Below are positions 7,678 through 15,854 of a DNA stretch of 31,588 nucleotides, in pieces. The first letter of the stretch is position 1; each line of letters opens with the position of its first letter. The position numbers and the translations under genes are program-made. This DNA comes from Desulfovibrio sp. (GTDB lineage Bacteria; Desulfobacterota; Desulfovibrionia; Desulfovibrionales; Desulfovibrionaceae), in the NCBI GenBank assembly GCA_009773975.1, contig VSMX01000004.1, forward strand, positions 1 through 31,588. The letters run 5' to 3'. The notes beneath the pieces were generated by a model, which saw only the letters and a program-made list of their open reading frames with translations, was not told where the DNA came from and ran no database searches.

Positions 7678-9498
7678 TCATGGCGTCGGAAAGTTCATGC
7701 AGTTTATCCACAAATCGGTGAAGTCGGACCTTGCCGATAACTCCACAGGCTTTACCCCGGCAGCCACCTCGTCACTCAGCACAAGCTCCGCGAGCGAAAC
7801 CAGGCAAAGTCCCGCGCCTTCGGCGGCCGCGTTACCCACGGGGATAATCTTTTCAACAGGTATGCCGGGAAAAATGCCGAGAGCCACGGCATTTTCACGA
7901 TCAAGATAATTGCCGAAAGCGCCAGCAAGGCAGAGCCTGTCAACGTCCTGGGCCGTTATGCCAGCTTCCTTGTAAAGAATGGCGATTCCGGCCGCTATGG
8001 CGGATTTGGCAAGCTGCAGTTCGCGAATATCCTTCTGGCTGATCACGATATCCTGGTCATTGCCAAATTCGCCCCTCCAGGCCAGAACAAATTCACGCAC
8101 GCCGTCATTGCCTGTGCGCAGGCGCGATGCCAGAGGCGATCTTGCGCCTGGCGCATCAGCAAGCGCGAAACGTCCGGTAAAGGTTATAATGCCGACGCGC
8201 AGCAATTCCGCAATGGCATCAATGAGACCGGAACCGCAAATGCCGGCTGGCGGGCAGTTGCCAATTACCCCAAGACTGATTTTTCCGTTTTCAATGCGCA
8301 CTTTTTCGATGGCTCCCTTGCCGGCGCGCATTCCCTGGCCAATATGCGCGCCTTCAAAGGCTGGCCCTGCAGCTACGGAGCAGACATAAAGATCCCTGCC
8401 TTTGCCCAGAAGGATTTCGCCATTGGTGCCTATATCGACGGCAAGCGTGCAGCCAGGTTTTTCCCAGGGGCGCGTGGCCATTGCAACGCCAAGCGTATCA
8501 GAGCCGACATAGCCGGAAATGTTGGCAAGTATTTCCACCCGCGCTTCTGGATTGACTGGAAGGCCGAGGTTCTTGCCGCGCGTCTCCATGCGCGGCCTGT
8601 AACAGGGAATGAATGGCGCCATGGAAAGGTTTGCAGGTTCCACGCCCATGAAAAGATGGCTCATGGCGGTATTGCCTACAGCCACAAGACTGTAAACATT
8701 TTTGAAATCAATGCCGTTTTTGGCGAGGAGGCTTTTAATTGTCCCGGAAATGCCATTGACAACAAGGGCCTGGAGCTTGTCCAGCTTTTCGTCATCGGTG
8801 CATGCGGAAATACGGCTAAGGACATCAGCGCCAAAACTGCGCTGGGGATTTGCGAGGCCCTCGGCGTCAATTGGCTCGCCCGTGTTCAGATTGACAAGAT
8901 AAATGGCGACGGTGGTTGTGCCTATGTCAACAATAAAACCGTAATTTTCCCCTGTCGTGTCGCCCGGTTCCACAGCGCAAAGTTCGTCCCCGATTACCAC
9001 AGCGGTGACCTTGAAGTCCGCATTGCGCAAAACAGACGGCAGATGGCGCAGTACGGATGTTCGCGCCGTCTTTACGCCATCAAGTTTCGCAAGCACGCGC
9101 TCAATGTCGGAAGCCTGATCCTGCAGTGATGGAGCGGCCAGTTCCATGTGGATCTTCCTTACCGGGTTATCAGCGTGGCTTTTGCCCTTGCAAAGGTTTG
9201 GCAGGCGGACCTTGCGATTTATATCGTCTTTTGCGGATTTGAGTTCTATGCTGATATCGGAATCACCCAGCAGGCTTCTGCAGGCAAGGATATAACCTTC
9301 CGGACATTTGGACGGTCTGCCGTCATCAATCGTTTCGACGCTGCCGGAAAGCAATCTGACCGCGCATTTGCCGCACAGCCCGCGATTGCATTCCGTGCCT
9401 TCTGCAAATCTTGCGGCAACCAGCGCCTCCGCAAGGTTTGCGCCGGGGGAGGATTCAATCCTGCTCTTTCGGCCATCCATAATTATCTCGATAAACAT
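7678..9498 (-). CDS. RACo-like corrinoid reductive activator (2Fe-2S plus ASKHA ATPase)
   Basis: ATP-dependent activator that re-reduces inactive Co(II) corrinoid bound to methyltransferases or methionine synthase. The 606-residue product has an N-terminal 2Fe-2S ferredoxin domain with ligands Cys37, Cys42, Cys45 and Cys73 (CNRGLCGKC). A linker region follows (about 90-180), then the ASKHA ATPase core: DIGTTTVAIY (191-200), VGNTAMSHLF (274-283), DIGTNGE (355-361) and AGPAFEGAHI (377-386). The ATG at 9498 is chosen because it puts the ferredoxin domain at the N-terminus; an upstream extension to 9606 looks non-coding. In Desulfovibrio such a protein may substitute for the missing reactivation domain of MetH; the target enzyme is not in this window. 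It stands back to back with the B12 uptake operon. Confidence 0.92.
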   Translation of the reverse strand: MFIEIIMDGRKSRIESSPGANLAEALVAARFAEGTECNRGLCGKCAVRLLSGSVETIDDGRPSKCPEGYILACRSLLGDSDISIELKSAKDDINRKVRLPNLCKGKSHADNPVRKIHMELAAPSLQDQASDIERVLAKLDGVKTARTSVLRHLPSVLRNADFKVTAVVIGDELCAVEPGDTTGENYGFIVDIGTTTVAIYLVNLNTGEPIDAEGLANPQRSFGADVLSRISACTDDEKLDKLQALVVNGISGTIKSLLAKNGIDFKNVYSLVAVGNTAMSHLFMGVEPANLSMAPFIPCYRPRMETRGKNLGLPVNPEARVEILANISGYVGSDTLGVAMATRPWEKPGCTLAVDIGTNGEILLGKGRDLYVCSVAAGPAFEGAHIGQGMRAGKGAIEKVRIENGKISLGVIGNCPPAGICGSGLIDAIAELLRVGIITFTGRFALADAPGARSPLASRLRTGNDGVREFVLAWRGEFGNDQDIVISQKDIRELQLAKSAIAAGIAILYKEAGITAQDVDRLCLAGAFGNYLDRENAVALGIFPGIPVEKIIPVGNAAAEGAGLCLVSLAELVLSDEVAAGVKPVELSARSDFTDLWINCMNFPTP

Positions 9499-9533
9499 CT
9501 CGTCTGCCTTTTTATATTTTATATATGGAAAAT

Positions 9534-9553
9534 CCCGTCCCATTCTGGACGGG
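9534..9553 (-). other. Hairpin in the leader of the RACo-like gene
   Basis: CCCGTCC (9534-9540) and GGACGGG (9547-9553) form a perfect 7-bp stem with a 6-nt loop, 36 bases upstream of the RACo start codon. Read leftward, an AT-rich stretch (ATTTTCCATATATAAAATAT) follows without a clean T run. It could be the terminator of the broken small gene upstream (9625-9817) or a leader structure. Confidence 0.45.
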
Positions 9554-9624
9554 TTCGCGCAAGTGGGAGGATAGCGCCATTGGAAAAAGGGAAAAGGATT
9601 TGGCAAGCCCTTTTGCAGGCAGTT

Positions 9625-9817
9625 TTACGGCAATGCGGCCGGGAAACCGAAAATCTCCTGCCACAGCCCTGGGGCTTCCCCGGCCGGATTCTCGTCCTTT
9701 TCCGGAATTATTACAACCCTGGCGCCCTGGCTTTCGACGCGATAACCTTGTCCTCCACCTTTTCGCTCACCCCGTCCGCATAAAAGCAGGCAAAACCGGA
9801 TCCTTTTGGTTTGACAT
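9625..9817 (-). pseudogene. Remnant of a ~60-residue protein gene with two frameshifts
   Basis: Three short minus-strand segments read like one protein split over all three frames. An ATG at 9817 gives MSNQKDPVLPAF and then runs into a stop at 9767. Adding one T to the TTTT run at about 9781-9784 leads into the next frame, YADGVSEKVEDKVI. A second shift near 9745 leads to ESQGARVVIIPEKD, continuing to FGFPAALP and a TAA at 9625-9627. I do not recognise the protein. The pieces are consecutive, non-overlapping and of plausible composition, so decay or assembly indels are more likely than chance. No strong ribosome binding site is seen. Confidence 0.45.
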
Positions 9818-9840
9818 TGTCTGCCGGATTATTTTAGGAT
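9811..9840 (+). promoter_or_regulatory. Promoter of the B12 uptake operon
   Basis: TTGACA (9811-9816) is a perfect -35 box and TAGGAT (9835-9840) is a good -10 box 18 bases later. Transcription would start close to 9846-9848, which is exactly where the cobalamin riboswitch begins. The -35 box overlaps the start codon of the broken small gene on the other strand. Confidence 0.6.
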
Positions 9841-9845
9841 TGGTT

Positions 9846-10017
9846 AAAAGGCGCCCGTAAAAGGGCTTAAAAGGGAAAACGGTGCAAAACCGTTGCGGAC
9901 CCGCCGCTGTAACCGGGGAGATTCGCCGTAGGCCGCAAGGCAGCCACTGACTGCGTTTGACGTAGCGGGAAGGCACGGAATGAATCCTTGATCCGGAAGC
10001 CAGAAGACCTGCCTTTT
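9846..10017 (+). ncRNA. Cobalamin (adenosylcobalamin) riboswitch aptamer
   Basis: The leader shows the conserved order of the cobalamin aptamer: AAAAGGGAA (9870-9878), ACGGTGCAAAACCG (9879-9892), the core GCGGACCCGCCGCTGTAACC (9895-9914), GCCACTG (9943-9949), GGGAAGGC (9967-9974), and the B12 box with GATCCGGAAGCCAGAAGACC (9990-10009). The closing stem P1 is AAAAGGC (9846-9852) with GCCTTTT (10011-10017). It lies directly upstream of a complete cobalamin import operon and should repress it when cobalamin is plentiful. Confidence 0.95.
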
Positions 10018-10026
10018 TTATATAAA

Positions 10027-10127
10027 AATTCCGCCTCGGGCAGGTGGCGGAATTGCCGTAGGGGAAAACGTTTCTGCGGATTTTGCGTCCGGCCACAGCC
10101 GGATTGCGAAATCCGCCTTTTATTTTT
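10027..10127 (+). terminator. Riboswitch expression platform: hairpin plus intrinsic terminator
   Basis: Two structures follow the aptamer. H1 is a perfect 9-bp stem, AATTCCGCC (10027-10035) with GGCGGAATT (10046-10054). H2 is a long terminator: GCGGATTT (10076-10083) pairs with AAATCCGC (10109-10116), continuing through a near-perfect inner stem to CCGGC/GCCGG around a CACA loop, followed by CTTTTATTTTT (10117-10127). H2 ends ten bases before the btuF ATG. This indicates control by transcription termination. Alternative pairings are described in the findings. Confidence 0.85.
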
Positions 10128-10137
10128 GGAAAAACTT

Positions 10138-11007
10138 ATGGGCAGGATTTTCTTCATTTGCGGCGCGCTTGTTCTTGCCGGAATACTTTTTGCCATTTCC
10201 GGCCATTCTCCACATACGCCGCTCCGCCAGGATCCGCAAAAAATAGTTTCGCTTGCCCCCGCGATTACCGAAACGCTTTATGCCCTCGACCTTGGCGACA
10301 GGGTGGCCGGCGTTACGGAATTTTGCGCCTTTCCTCCTGAAGCATCCCAAAAGACAAAAGTTGGGGGATTCATGGAAGTCAACCCAGAAGCAATGGCAAG
10401 GGCCGGCGCGGATCTGGCCATTTTGCCGGCCGACATGGCCCATTTCAGAAAATCCATAGAGGATTTGGGCATTCCCGTCATGCTTTTTGATTACAGATCG
10501 CTTCACGGCTTTCTGGATTCCGCAAAAGCCCTGGGCAAGGCAACCGGCAAGGATGAGGAAGCGGCAAGACTGGCGCAAGATTTCTCGGACGCTTTCCTGG
10601 GCAGCAAGCCGGAAAAAAGGCCAACTGTGCTTTTCGCGCTTTTAAACCCGGACGAATATGACAGGCCGCTTGCCGAAATGACCATTATCGGCGCGGACAA
10701 ATTTTATAACGAAATCATCGAAGCCGCTGGCGGACAAAACGCCTATTCCGGCGCCGCGCCCTTCCCCCGGCTTTCGCTTGAATCCGTTATTGCCATGAAC
10801 CCGGATGTCATCGTGGTTGGCGCGCCGAAACTGGCCGACGCCACAAAACTTGAAAAAAGCTGGCGCGATATCGGCCATTTGAAGGGAGTGGAAGGCAAAC
10901 GGCTGCTTATCCTCAATGACCCGGGCGATACGATTCCCGGCCCCCGATCTCTTGAGACGCTCAAAAAACTCGGGCAGGTCATGCAGTTTGCAGGAGGAAA
11001 TTCCTGA
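10138..11007 (+). CDS. btuF: Cobalamin ABC transporter, periplasmic binding protein
   Basis: Binds cobalamin in the periplasm and hands it to the BtuCD permease. The 289-residue product has an N-terminal hydrophobic export signal (residues 4-20) without a lipobox Cys, so it is either cleaved or stays anchored. The TroA/BtuF fold is recognisable from KIVSLAPAITETLYAL, from the VGGFMEVNPEAM segment and from LESVIAMNPDVIVVG in the second lobe. The ATG at 10138 lies ten bases after the riboswitch terminator, with only GGA at 10128-10130 as a weak ribosome binding site. The family also carries siderophores, but the riboswitch points to cobalamin. Confidence 0.88.
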   Translation: MGRIFFICGALVLAGILFAISGHSPHTPLRQDPQKIVSLAPAITETLYALDLGDRVAGVTEFCAFPPEASQKTKVGGFMEVNPEAMARAGADLAILPADMAHFRKSIEDLGIPVMLFDYRSLHGFLDSAKALGKATGKDEEAARLAQDFSDAFLGSKPEKRPTVLFALLNPDEYDRPLAEMTIIGADKFYNEIIEAAGGQNAYSGAAPFPRLSLESVIAMNPDVIVVGAPKLADATKLEKSWRDIGHLKGVEGKRLLILNDPGDTIPGPRSLETLKKLGQVMQFAGGNS

Positions 11008-11783
11008 TGGGCGCCATTATGGAATGCCGGGACTTTTCATTTTTTTACGGGCAGCGGCAAATTCTGGACAGGATCAATTTCAGGCTGGAACGTGGCGAAT
11101 GGCTCTCCATCATTGGCGCAAACGGGTCGGGCAAATCGACCCTGCTCAAGAATATGCTGCGTCTGGCCGAGGGGCGCAGCACAGGCGAAATGCGCGTGGC
11201 CGACAGGCCGATAAGCGAATACAGCCAGAAGGATCTTGCCCGGCTGCTGGCCTATGTGCCGCAGGCCGGAGACAGGGCGCCGCCGTTTACCATCCGGGAA
11301 TTCCTGAAGCTTTCACGCTACCCTTTCGGCCTGCATTCAAGCGCCAAAGGTTCAGGAGACTGCGAAAGCGTGGAAAGGGCCCTCAGGCTGACCAATACCG
11401 GCCATCTTGCGGAAAGGCGCATGGACCAGCTTTCAGGCGGCCAGCGCCAGCGGGCATATCTTGCGGCCGCGCTTGCCCAGGACGCGGATGCGCTGCTGCT
11501 TGACGAGCCGGCTTCCTTTCTGGATCCCAAACATGTCCACGCCATGAACGAATTACTTAAATCGCTGCATGCAAAAGGCAACCTGACCATCATAACCGTA
11601 ACCCACGACCTGGCCCAGCCGCTCGATGCAGGCGGCCATGTCCTTGTCTTGCGCGAAAGCCGGCAGGTGCATTTCGGGCCAGCCGGCGATCTTGTGGGGC
11701 ATGGCATCCTTGAGCAGGCATTCGGGCATGATTTCTGCTATCTGACCCATCCCAAAACGGGCAAAACCCTGGTGGTAGCATGA
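11007..11783 (+). CDS. btuD: Cobalamin ABC transporter, ATP-binding protein
   Basis: Cytoplasmic ATPase that powers corrinoid import through BtuC. The 258-residue product carries Walker A GANGSGKST (37-45), a Q-loop in YVPQAGD, the signature LSGGQRQR, Walker B ALLLDEP and the H-loop VTHD. It belongs to the FepC/BtuD group. Its ATG shares one base with the btuF stop (TGATG), with GGAGG in the end of btuF at good spacing, so the two genes are translationally coupled. The later in-frame ATG four codons on is less well placed. Confidence 0.9.
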   Translation: MGAIMECRDFSFFYGQRQILDRINFRLERGEWLSIIGANGSGKSTLLKNMLRLAEGRSTGEMRVADRPISEYSQKDLARLLAYVPQAGDRAPPFTIREFLKLSRYPFGLHSSAKGSGDCESVERALRLTNTGHLAERRMDQLSGGQRQRAYLAAALAQDADALLLDEPASFLDPKHVHAMNELLKSLHAKGNLTIITVTHDLAQPLDAGGHVLVLRESRQVHFGPAGDLVGHGILEQAFGHDFCYLTHPKTGKTLVVA

Positions 11784-12775
11784 AAGGCGCAAACCGCAAA
11801 CTGTTCATCCTTGCCGCGCTGGCCGTATGCTGTCTTGCGCTTGCGCCGTTTCTGGGCGCTGTTATCATCAATCCCCTCGAAGCGCTCGATTCCGGCAGCC
11901 CGGAAAACCTTATTTTCTGGCGTCTGCGCCTGCCAAGAGCCATTGGGGCCTTTCTGGCCGGGGCCGGTCTTTCAATTTGCGGCCTGGCTTTCCAGGCCTT
12001 GTTCCGCAATCCTCTCGCAACGCCCTTCACGCTCGGAATTTCATCAGGCGCGGCCCTTGGAGCATCGGTCTATTTGCGTCTGGGCGCGGCAGCAAGTTTT
12101 ATTGGTCTTGCCGGCAACCTGGTTTCCGCGCTCATGGGCTGCCTCTTGTCGATGATTCTGGTTTACGCAATCACGCGGGCGCGCGGCGGATTTTCCACGG
12201 CTGTCATGCTCCTGGCCGGCGTAATTATCAATTTTTTCTTCTCCAGCCTTGTCATGTATGTGCAATATATGAGCAATGCCCATGACGCGGCGCAGATAAT
12301 GCGCTGGCTTATGGGCACGCTTTCCGGAATCGATTCCTCAAGACTTTGGGAAATGGCCATAGCCGTCCTTTTGGGGCTTGCGCTGTTTTCCCGCATGGGC
12401 CCGGAACTCGACCTGCTGACGGCGGGCGAGGAAATCGCGGCAAGCCGGGGAGTCGATGTGAGCAGCGTAAAGCTGCTGATTTTTATCGTGGCATCCGTTG
12501 TGGTGGGCATAATAGTTTCGGTTACCGGGCCAATCGGATTTGTAGGGATGATGATTCCGCAAATCTGCCGGCTCTGGCTTGGATACGGGCACGGGCCGCT
12601 GGTTCCGGCCTCATTTTTTATGGGGGGCGGTTTTCTTGTCCTGTGTGATCTGCTGGCGCGCAGCGTGCTTGCCCCCGCCGAATTGCCGATCGGCATCCTG
12701 ACATCCATGCTTGGCGCGCCGTTTTTCCTGTGGACATTGTTTCGCGGCAACCGCGCCGGGGAACTTAATTATTAA
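11780..12775 (+). CDS. btuC: Cobalamin ABC transporter, permease (FecCD family)
   Basis: Inner-membrane channel of the cobalamin importer. The 331-residue product has about nine or ten hydrophobic helices and FecCD-family landmarks: RLPRAIGAFLAGAGLSICG near the start, RNPLATPFTLGISSGAALGA, the MRWLMGTL segment in the middle, and TGPIGFVGMMIPQICR near the C-terminus, followed by the ELPIGILTSMLGAPFFLWTL end. Length matches the family. Its ATG overlaps the btuD stop as ATGA, indicating translational coupling and a fixed subunit ratio. Confidence 0.92.
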   Translation: MKGANRKLFILAALAVCCLALAPFLGAVIINPLEALDSGSPENLIFWRLRLPRAIGAFLAGAGLSICGLAFQALFRNPLATPFTLGISSGAALGASVYLRLGAAASFIGLAGNLVSALMGCLLSMILVYAITRARGGFSTAVMLLAGVIINFFFSSLVMYVQYMSNAHDAAQIMRWLMGTLSGIDSSRLWEMAIAVLLGLALFSRMGPELDLLTAGEEIAASRGVDVSSVKLLIFIVASVVVGIIVSVTGPIGFVGMMIPQICRLWLGYGHGPLVPASFFMGGGFLVLCDLLARSVLAPAELPIGILTSMLGAPFFLWTLFRGNRAGELNY

Positions 12776-12804
12776 TTGGCGCCGGGGGCGCATGGGAGGA
12801 AAAC

Positions 12805-14775
12805 ATGAGGAAATGGGTGCTTGCCTGTCTTCTGGGCAGCCTGTTCGGGGGGGGGCAAGTCTTTGCCGCGGAAAAGGTTGAAGACACGGTATTGGTAACT
12901 GCGGGCAGAATTGCCGAATCTGCCCGCACGGTTCCGCAGGCCATGACCGTCATAGACAGCGAAACACTTGACAAATACCAGTATGAGGATCTTTCCGGGC
13001 TTTTGCAAGCCTATGGCTTCAGTATAGACAGCTATGGGCCAAGCCAGTCCTCCACACAGGTTTCGATACGCGGCATGTCCACCAATTTCAGCAATCCGCT
13101 GGACTCAAACGTGCTTGTGCTGGTGAATGGCGCGCCTGTTGCCACCACCAACCTTGCCCAGATACCCATGGACGGCATTGAGCAGGTTGAAATCCTGCGC
13201 GGTCCGGGCGCAGTCCAGTATGGCAGTTCAGCTGTTGGCGGCGTTGTCAACATTATCCCGAAAAGAGGAGGCGAAAAATTTCATCTTTCGGCGGAAGCGG
13301 GCTATGGCACATGGAACGCATACAGGGCCCTGGGCGGATTATCCGGCAGGCTGAAGATGTTCGACTTCGCGGGTTCCGTAACCTGGAACGCCCAGCGCAA
13401 CAACTACACAACCGGCGACGGCAAGCTTTACCAGGATACGGTCGCAGACGGGCGTCTTGGCTACCTGATGAATTTCGGCCTCAATTTCAATGAGGAAAAT
13501 CGCATTGGAGCCGTGATTCTCGGCGGCCAGGACCTTGGCCTCGGGCTTTCGCAAGACCTTGCCCGGGAACAGCGCTACAACGGCATGGACATTCGCTCCC
13601 AGCGCGTCAATTCGTCCGTGGATGTTACATACGACGGCGGTTACAAACCATCCGGCCTTTCCTGGAAGGCCCGCTATTTCAATGCCTACGATCAGTTCAA
13701 GATCAACTATCCGGATGATTTCGTCCTCAACTCGCAGTATTATACCTATGAAAACTATGTAATCGAGAACAACCAGGCCGGCGGCCAGGGGCAGGTTTCC
13801 TGGAACTGGAATTTTCTTACGGTGACAGCCGGGGTGGACTACACGGAATCCGGCTACTCATCCGGCTTTGCCCCGCGCTACAAGCAGACGGACACGGCAG
13901 GCTGGGGGCTTGTCAAGCTGGCTTTTTTCGACGAGAAGATCATCCTTAACGGCGGTATTCGCCATGACGTCTATACATTCAAGGTGGACGGCAACACTGA
14001 GGACCTGGACAATACCAGCCTTTCTGCCGGCATTGCCTTCAACCCCTGGGAATGGCTTACGCTGCGCGCCAATATCGGCGAATCCTACAAGGTGCCCAGC
14101 GGCCTTTATGTCGTTGGTTACGAAGGCCTGAACGGCGTGAAGGGCAACCAGTCCCTCAAGCCGGAAAAAGGCCTGACCCGGGATGTGGGCTTCGAGGCGC
14201 GCTGGCGAGGACTGAAAGCTGGCCTGACCTATTTTGCCACCGAATATCGGGACAAGATCCTGAACAGGGGCATTGACGACGCTGGCTACAGCTCGGAATA
14301 CTACAACCAGGATGGGCAAAGCTTCATCAATGGTCTTGAGGGCAGCCTCAGCTTCGATCTTGGAGAATTCAATGACTGGGAGTTCATGCTGAGGCCTTAT
14401 CTGAACTTCACGAAACTTTTTGAATACAAGGATGCCGATGGAGAGCGTCTCAGGAACACCCGCGAGCTGACGGCCTCTTTCGGACTGAATTTCAACCATC
14501 CCGAATGGGGCCTGGACGCGGATCTGCGCTTCACCTACCTCGGTTTTCAGCACGAATACAATTTCAGCGCGGACTACCCCTATCCAGAAGTGCGCACGGG
14601 AGACAAGCTGATCGGCGACTTTTTCATCAGCAAAACCGTTTATGAAAAAGAGGACTGGGGCAAGCTGAGCATCAAGTTCGAAGCGCGCAACTTTACCAAT
14701 GAAAATTACGCCTATCGTTATGATTATCCCATGCCGGGACGTTCATTCCATGTTGGCGTAAGGTACGATTTCTGA
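12805..14775 (+). CDS. btuB: TonB-dependent outer-membrane receptor, probably for cobalamin (BtuB-like)
   Basis: Outer-membrane gated barrel importing a large ligand with energy from TonB. The 656-residue product has a signal peptide cleaved near residue 21, a TonB-box-like DTVLVTA (27-33), a plug domain (about 40-150, with VLVLVNGAPV and VEILRGPGAVQYGSSAVGGV) and a C-terminal beta-barrel ending in Phe. GGGAGG at 12793-12798 lies upstream of the ATG. Substrate assignment rests on the riboswitch and the adjacent btuFDC genes; sequence alone would also allow a siderophore or heme receptor. It is 29 bases after btuC. Confidence 0.88.
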   Translation: MRKWVLACLLGSLFGGGQVFAAEKVEDTVLVTAGRIAESARTVPQAMTVIDSETLDKYQYEDLSGLLQAYGFSIDSYGPSQSSTQVSIRGMSTNFSNPLDSNVLVLVNGAPVATTNLAQIPMDGIEQVEILRGPGAVQYGSSAVGGVVNIIPKRGGEKFHLSAEAGYGTWNAYRALGGLSGRLKMFDFAGSVTWNAQRNNYTTGDGKLYQDTVADGRLGYLMNFGLNFNEENRIGAVILGGQDLGLGLSQDLAREQRYNGMDIRSQRVNSSVDVTYDGGYKPSGLSWKARYFNAYDQFKINYPDDFVLNSQYYTYENYVIENNQAGGQGQVSWNWNFLTVTAGVDYTESGYSSGFAPRYKQTDTAGWGLVKLAFFDEKIILNGGIRHDVYTFKVDGNTEDLDNTSLSAGIAFNPWEWLTLRANIGESYKVPSGLYVVGYEGLNGVKGNQSLKPEKGLTRDVGFEARWRGLKAGLTYFATEYRDKILNRGIDDAGYSSEYYNQDGQSFINGLEGSLSFDLGEFNDWEFMLRPYLNFTKLFEYKDADGERLRNTRELTASFGLNFNHPEWGLDADLRFTYLGFQHEYNFSADYPYPEVRTGDKLIGDFFISKTVYEKEDWGKLSIKFEARNFTNENYAYRYDYPMPGRSFHVGVRYDF

Positions 14776-14784
14776 CAGGATGAA

Positions 14785-14806
14785 GGGGGCCGGATATCCG
14801 GCCCCC
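14785..14806 (+). terminator. Perfect 22-bp palindrome between btuB and exbB
   Basis: GGGGGCCGGAT followed by its exact complement ATCCGGCCCCC gives an uninterrupted 22-bp palindrome, nine bases after the btuB stop. The AT-rich GTAATTTGTAATTTT follows, only partly a T tract. It may terminate part of the transcription so that exbB-exbD-tonB are made at a lower level than the transporter and receptor. Confidence 0.55.
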
Positions 14807-14836
14807 GTAATTTGTAATTTTCAGGGATGGCATTTT

Positions 14837-15430
14837 ATGTGGGAATATTTCCAGGCTGGCGGACCGTTGATGTGGGCGCTTCTGGCCTGTTCTATCGTGG
14901 CCCTGGCCGTAATTCTCGAACGTTGCTGTTTTTGGGCGCGACTGAGCCTCAAAAGGGATGAGGCCATCGCCGCGCGCGTCTTGCAGGATGCCAGCGAGGG
15001 CAAGCCCTGGCAGGGCGGCGCGCCCAAAGGCATTATCACGGCCATGCTGCGGGCCGGCCTTTCCGTCAGGGAAGAGGACTGCGGCAAGGCCATGGAAATT
15101 ATCGCCCTGGAATCGCTGGCCAGAATGCGCAAGGGCATGAATATCCTTGATACCATCATTACGGCCGCGCCAATGCTCGGAATCATGGGCACCGTGCTGG
15201 GGATCATCACATCTTTCGACATGCTTGGCGCTGCCGGGGCAAGCGAGCCCAGGGCGGTCATCGGCGGCATTGCCCAGGCGCTGATAACCACAGCCAGCGG
15301 ACTCGGCATAGCGGTCGTTACCATCTTCCCCTACAACTATTTCAATTTTCGCATTGATAATGCCCAGGATATCCTGGAAGTCTATGGCTCGCGGCTTGAA
15401 CTCATCCGGACGAGGGCGGAAGAGGAATAA
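14837..15430 (+). CDS. exbB: ExbB/TolQ-family proton channel subunit
   Basis: Inner-membrane component of the proton-driven motor that energises TonB. The 197-residue product shows the family's three helices: one near the N-terminus (about 9-28), a long loop region, and two near the C-terminus containing LDTIITAAPMLGIMGTVLGI and IGGIAQALITTASGLGIAVV, the latter with the conserved Thr-rich pore-lining helix. The start at 14837 with CAGGGATGG upstream (14822-14830) is preferred to an earlier ATG at 14780 that would begin before the palindrome and lacks family sequence. The gene is followed five bases later by exbD. Confidence 0.9.
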   Translation: MWEYFQAGGPLMWALLACSIVALAVILERCCFWARLSLKRDEAIAARVLQDASEGKPWQGGAPKGIITAMLRAGLSVREEDCGKAMEIIALESLARMRKGMNILDTIITAAPMLGIMGTVLGIITSFDMLGAAGASEPRAVIGGIAQALITTASGLGIAVVTIFPYNYFNFRIDNAQDILEVYGSRLELIRTRAEEE

Positions 15431-15435
15431 ACACC

Positions 15436-15852
15436 ATGCGCATGCCCAGAAAACACCGCCATGCCAGGGTGGAAATGCTGCCCCTGATGGATGTGGTCTT
15501 CCTGATCCTGGTTTTCCTGATTTACGCCATGATGGTCATGGTTGTTCACATGGGGATGCCGGTCGCCCTGCCCACATCCAAAAACGCGCAGCCAGAACAG
15601 ATGGTTGTGCTTGCCCTGACTATCCGGCAGGATGGGGCGCTCTGGCTGGACAAGGACCCGGTGACACTCGAAACATTGCCGGCCGAGGTCATGCGCCAGG
15701 GCCGGGAAAGGGGCGCCGCCGATGACGAGGAACCGACATTGCAGATTTTCGCGGACGCCATGCTGCCCTACCAGAAACTTTTTGACGTTCTGGACGCGCT
15801 GAAAAAAGCCGGCCTCAAAAAAATCTCGTTGCAGGCAAAGGAAGGTGGCTAG
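15436..15852 (+). CDS. exbD: ExbD/TolR-family biopolymer transport protein
   Basis: Partner of ExbB in the TonB-energising motor. The 138-residue product has a short cytoplasmic N-terminus, one membrane helix (about 17-38) beginning with LMDVVFLILVFL, in which the Asp corresponds to the essential proton-carrying Asp of ExbD, and a periplasmic domain ending in a typical DALKKAGLKKISLQ segment. It lies between exbB and tonB with only a few bases on each side, which supports a TonB system over the related Tol system. Confidence 0.9.
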   Translation: MRMPRKHRHARVEMLPLMDVVFLILVFLIYAMMVMVVHMGMPVALPTSKNAQPEQMVVLALTIRQDGALWLDKDPVTLETLPAEVMRQGRERGAADDEEPTLQIFADAMLPYQKLFDVLDALKKAGLKKISLQAKEGG

Positions 15853-15854
15853 AC

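Noticed and set aside
9148..9783. 211-codon plus-strand open frame
   Set aside because: Opposite to the N-terminus of the RACo-like gene and the broken small gene; no ribosome binding site or family match.
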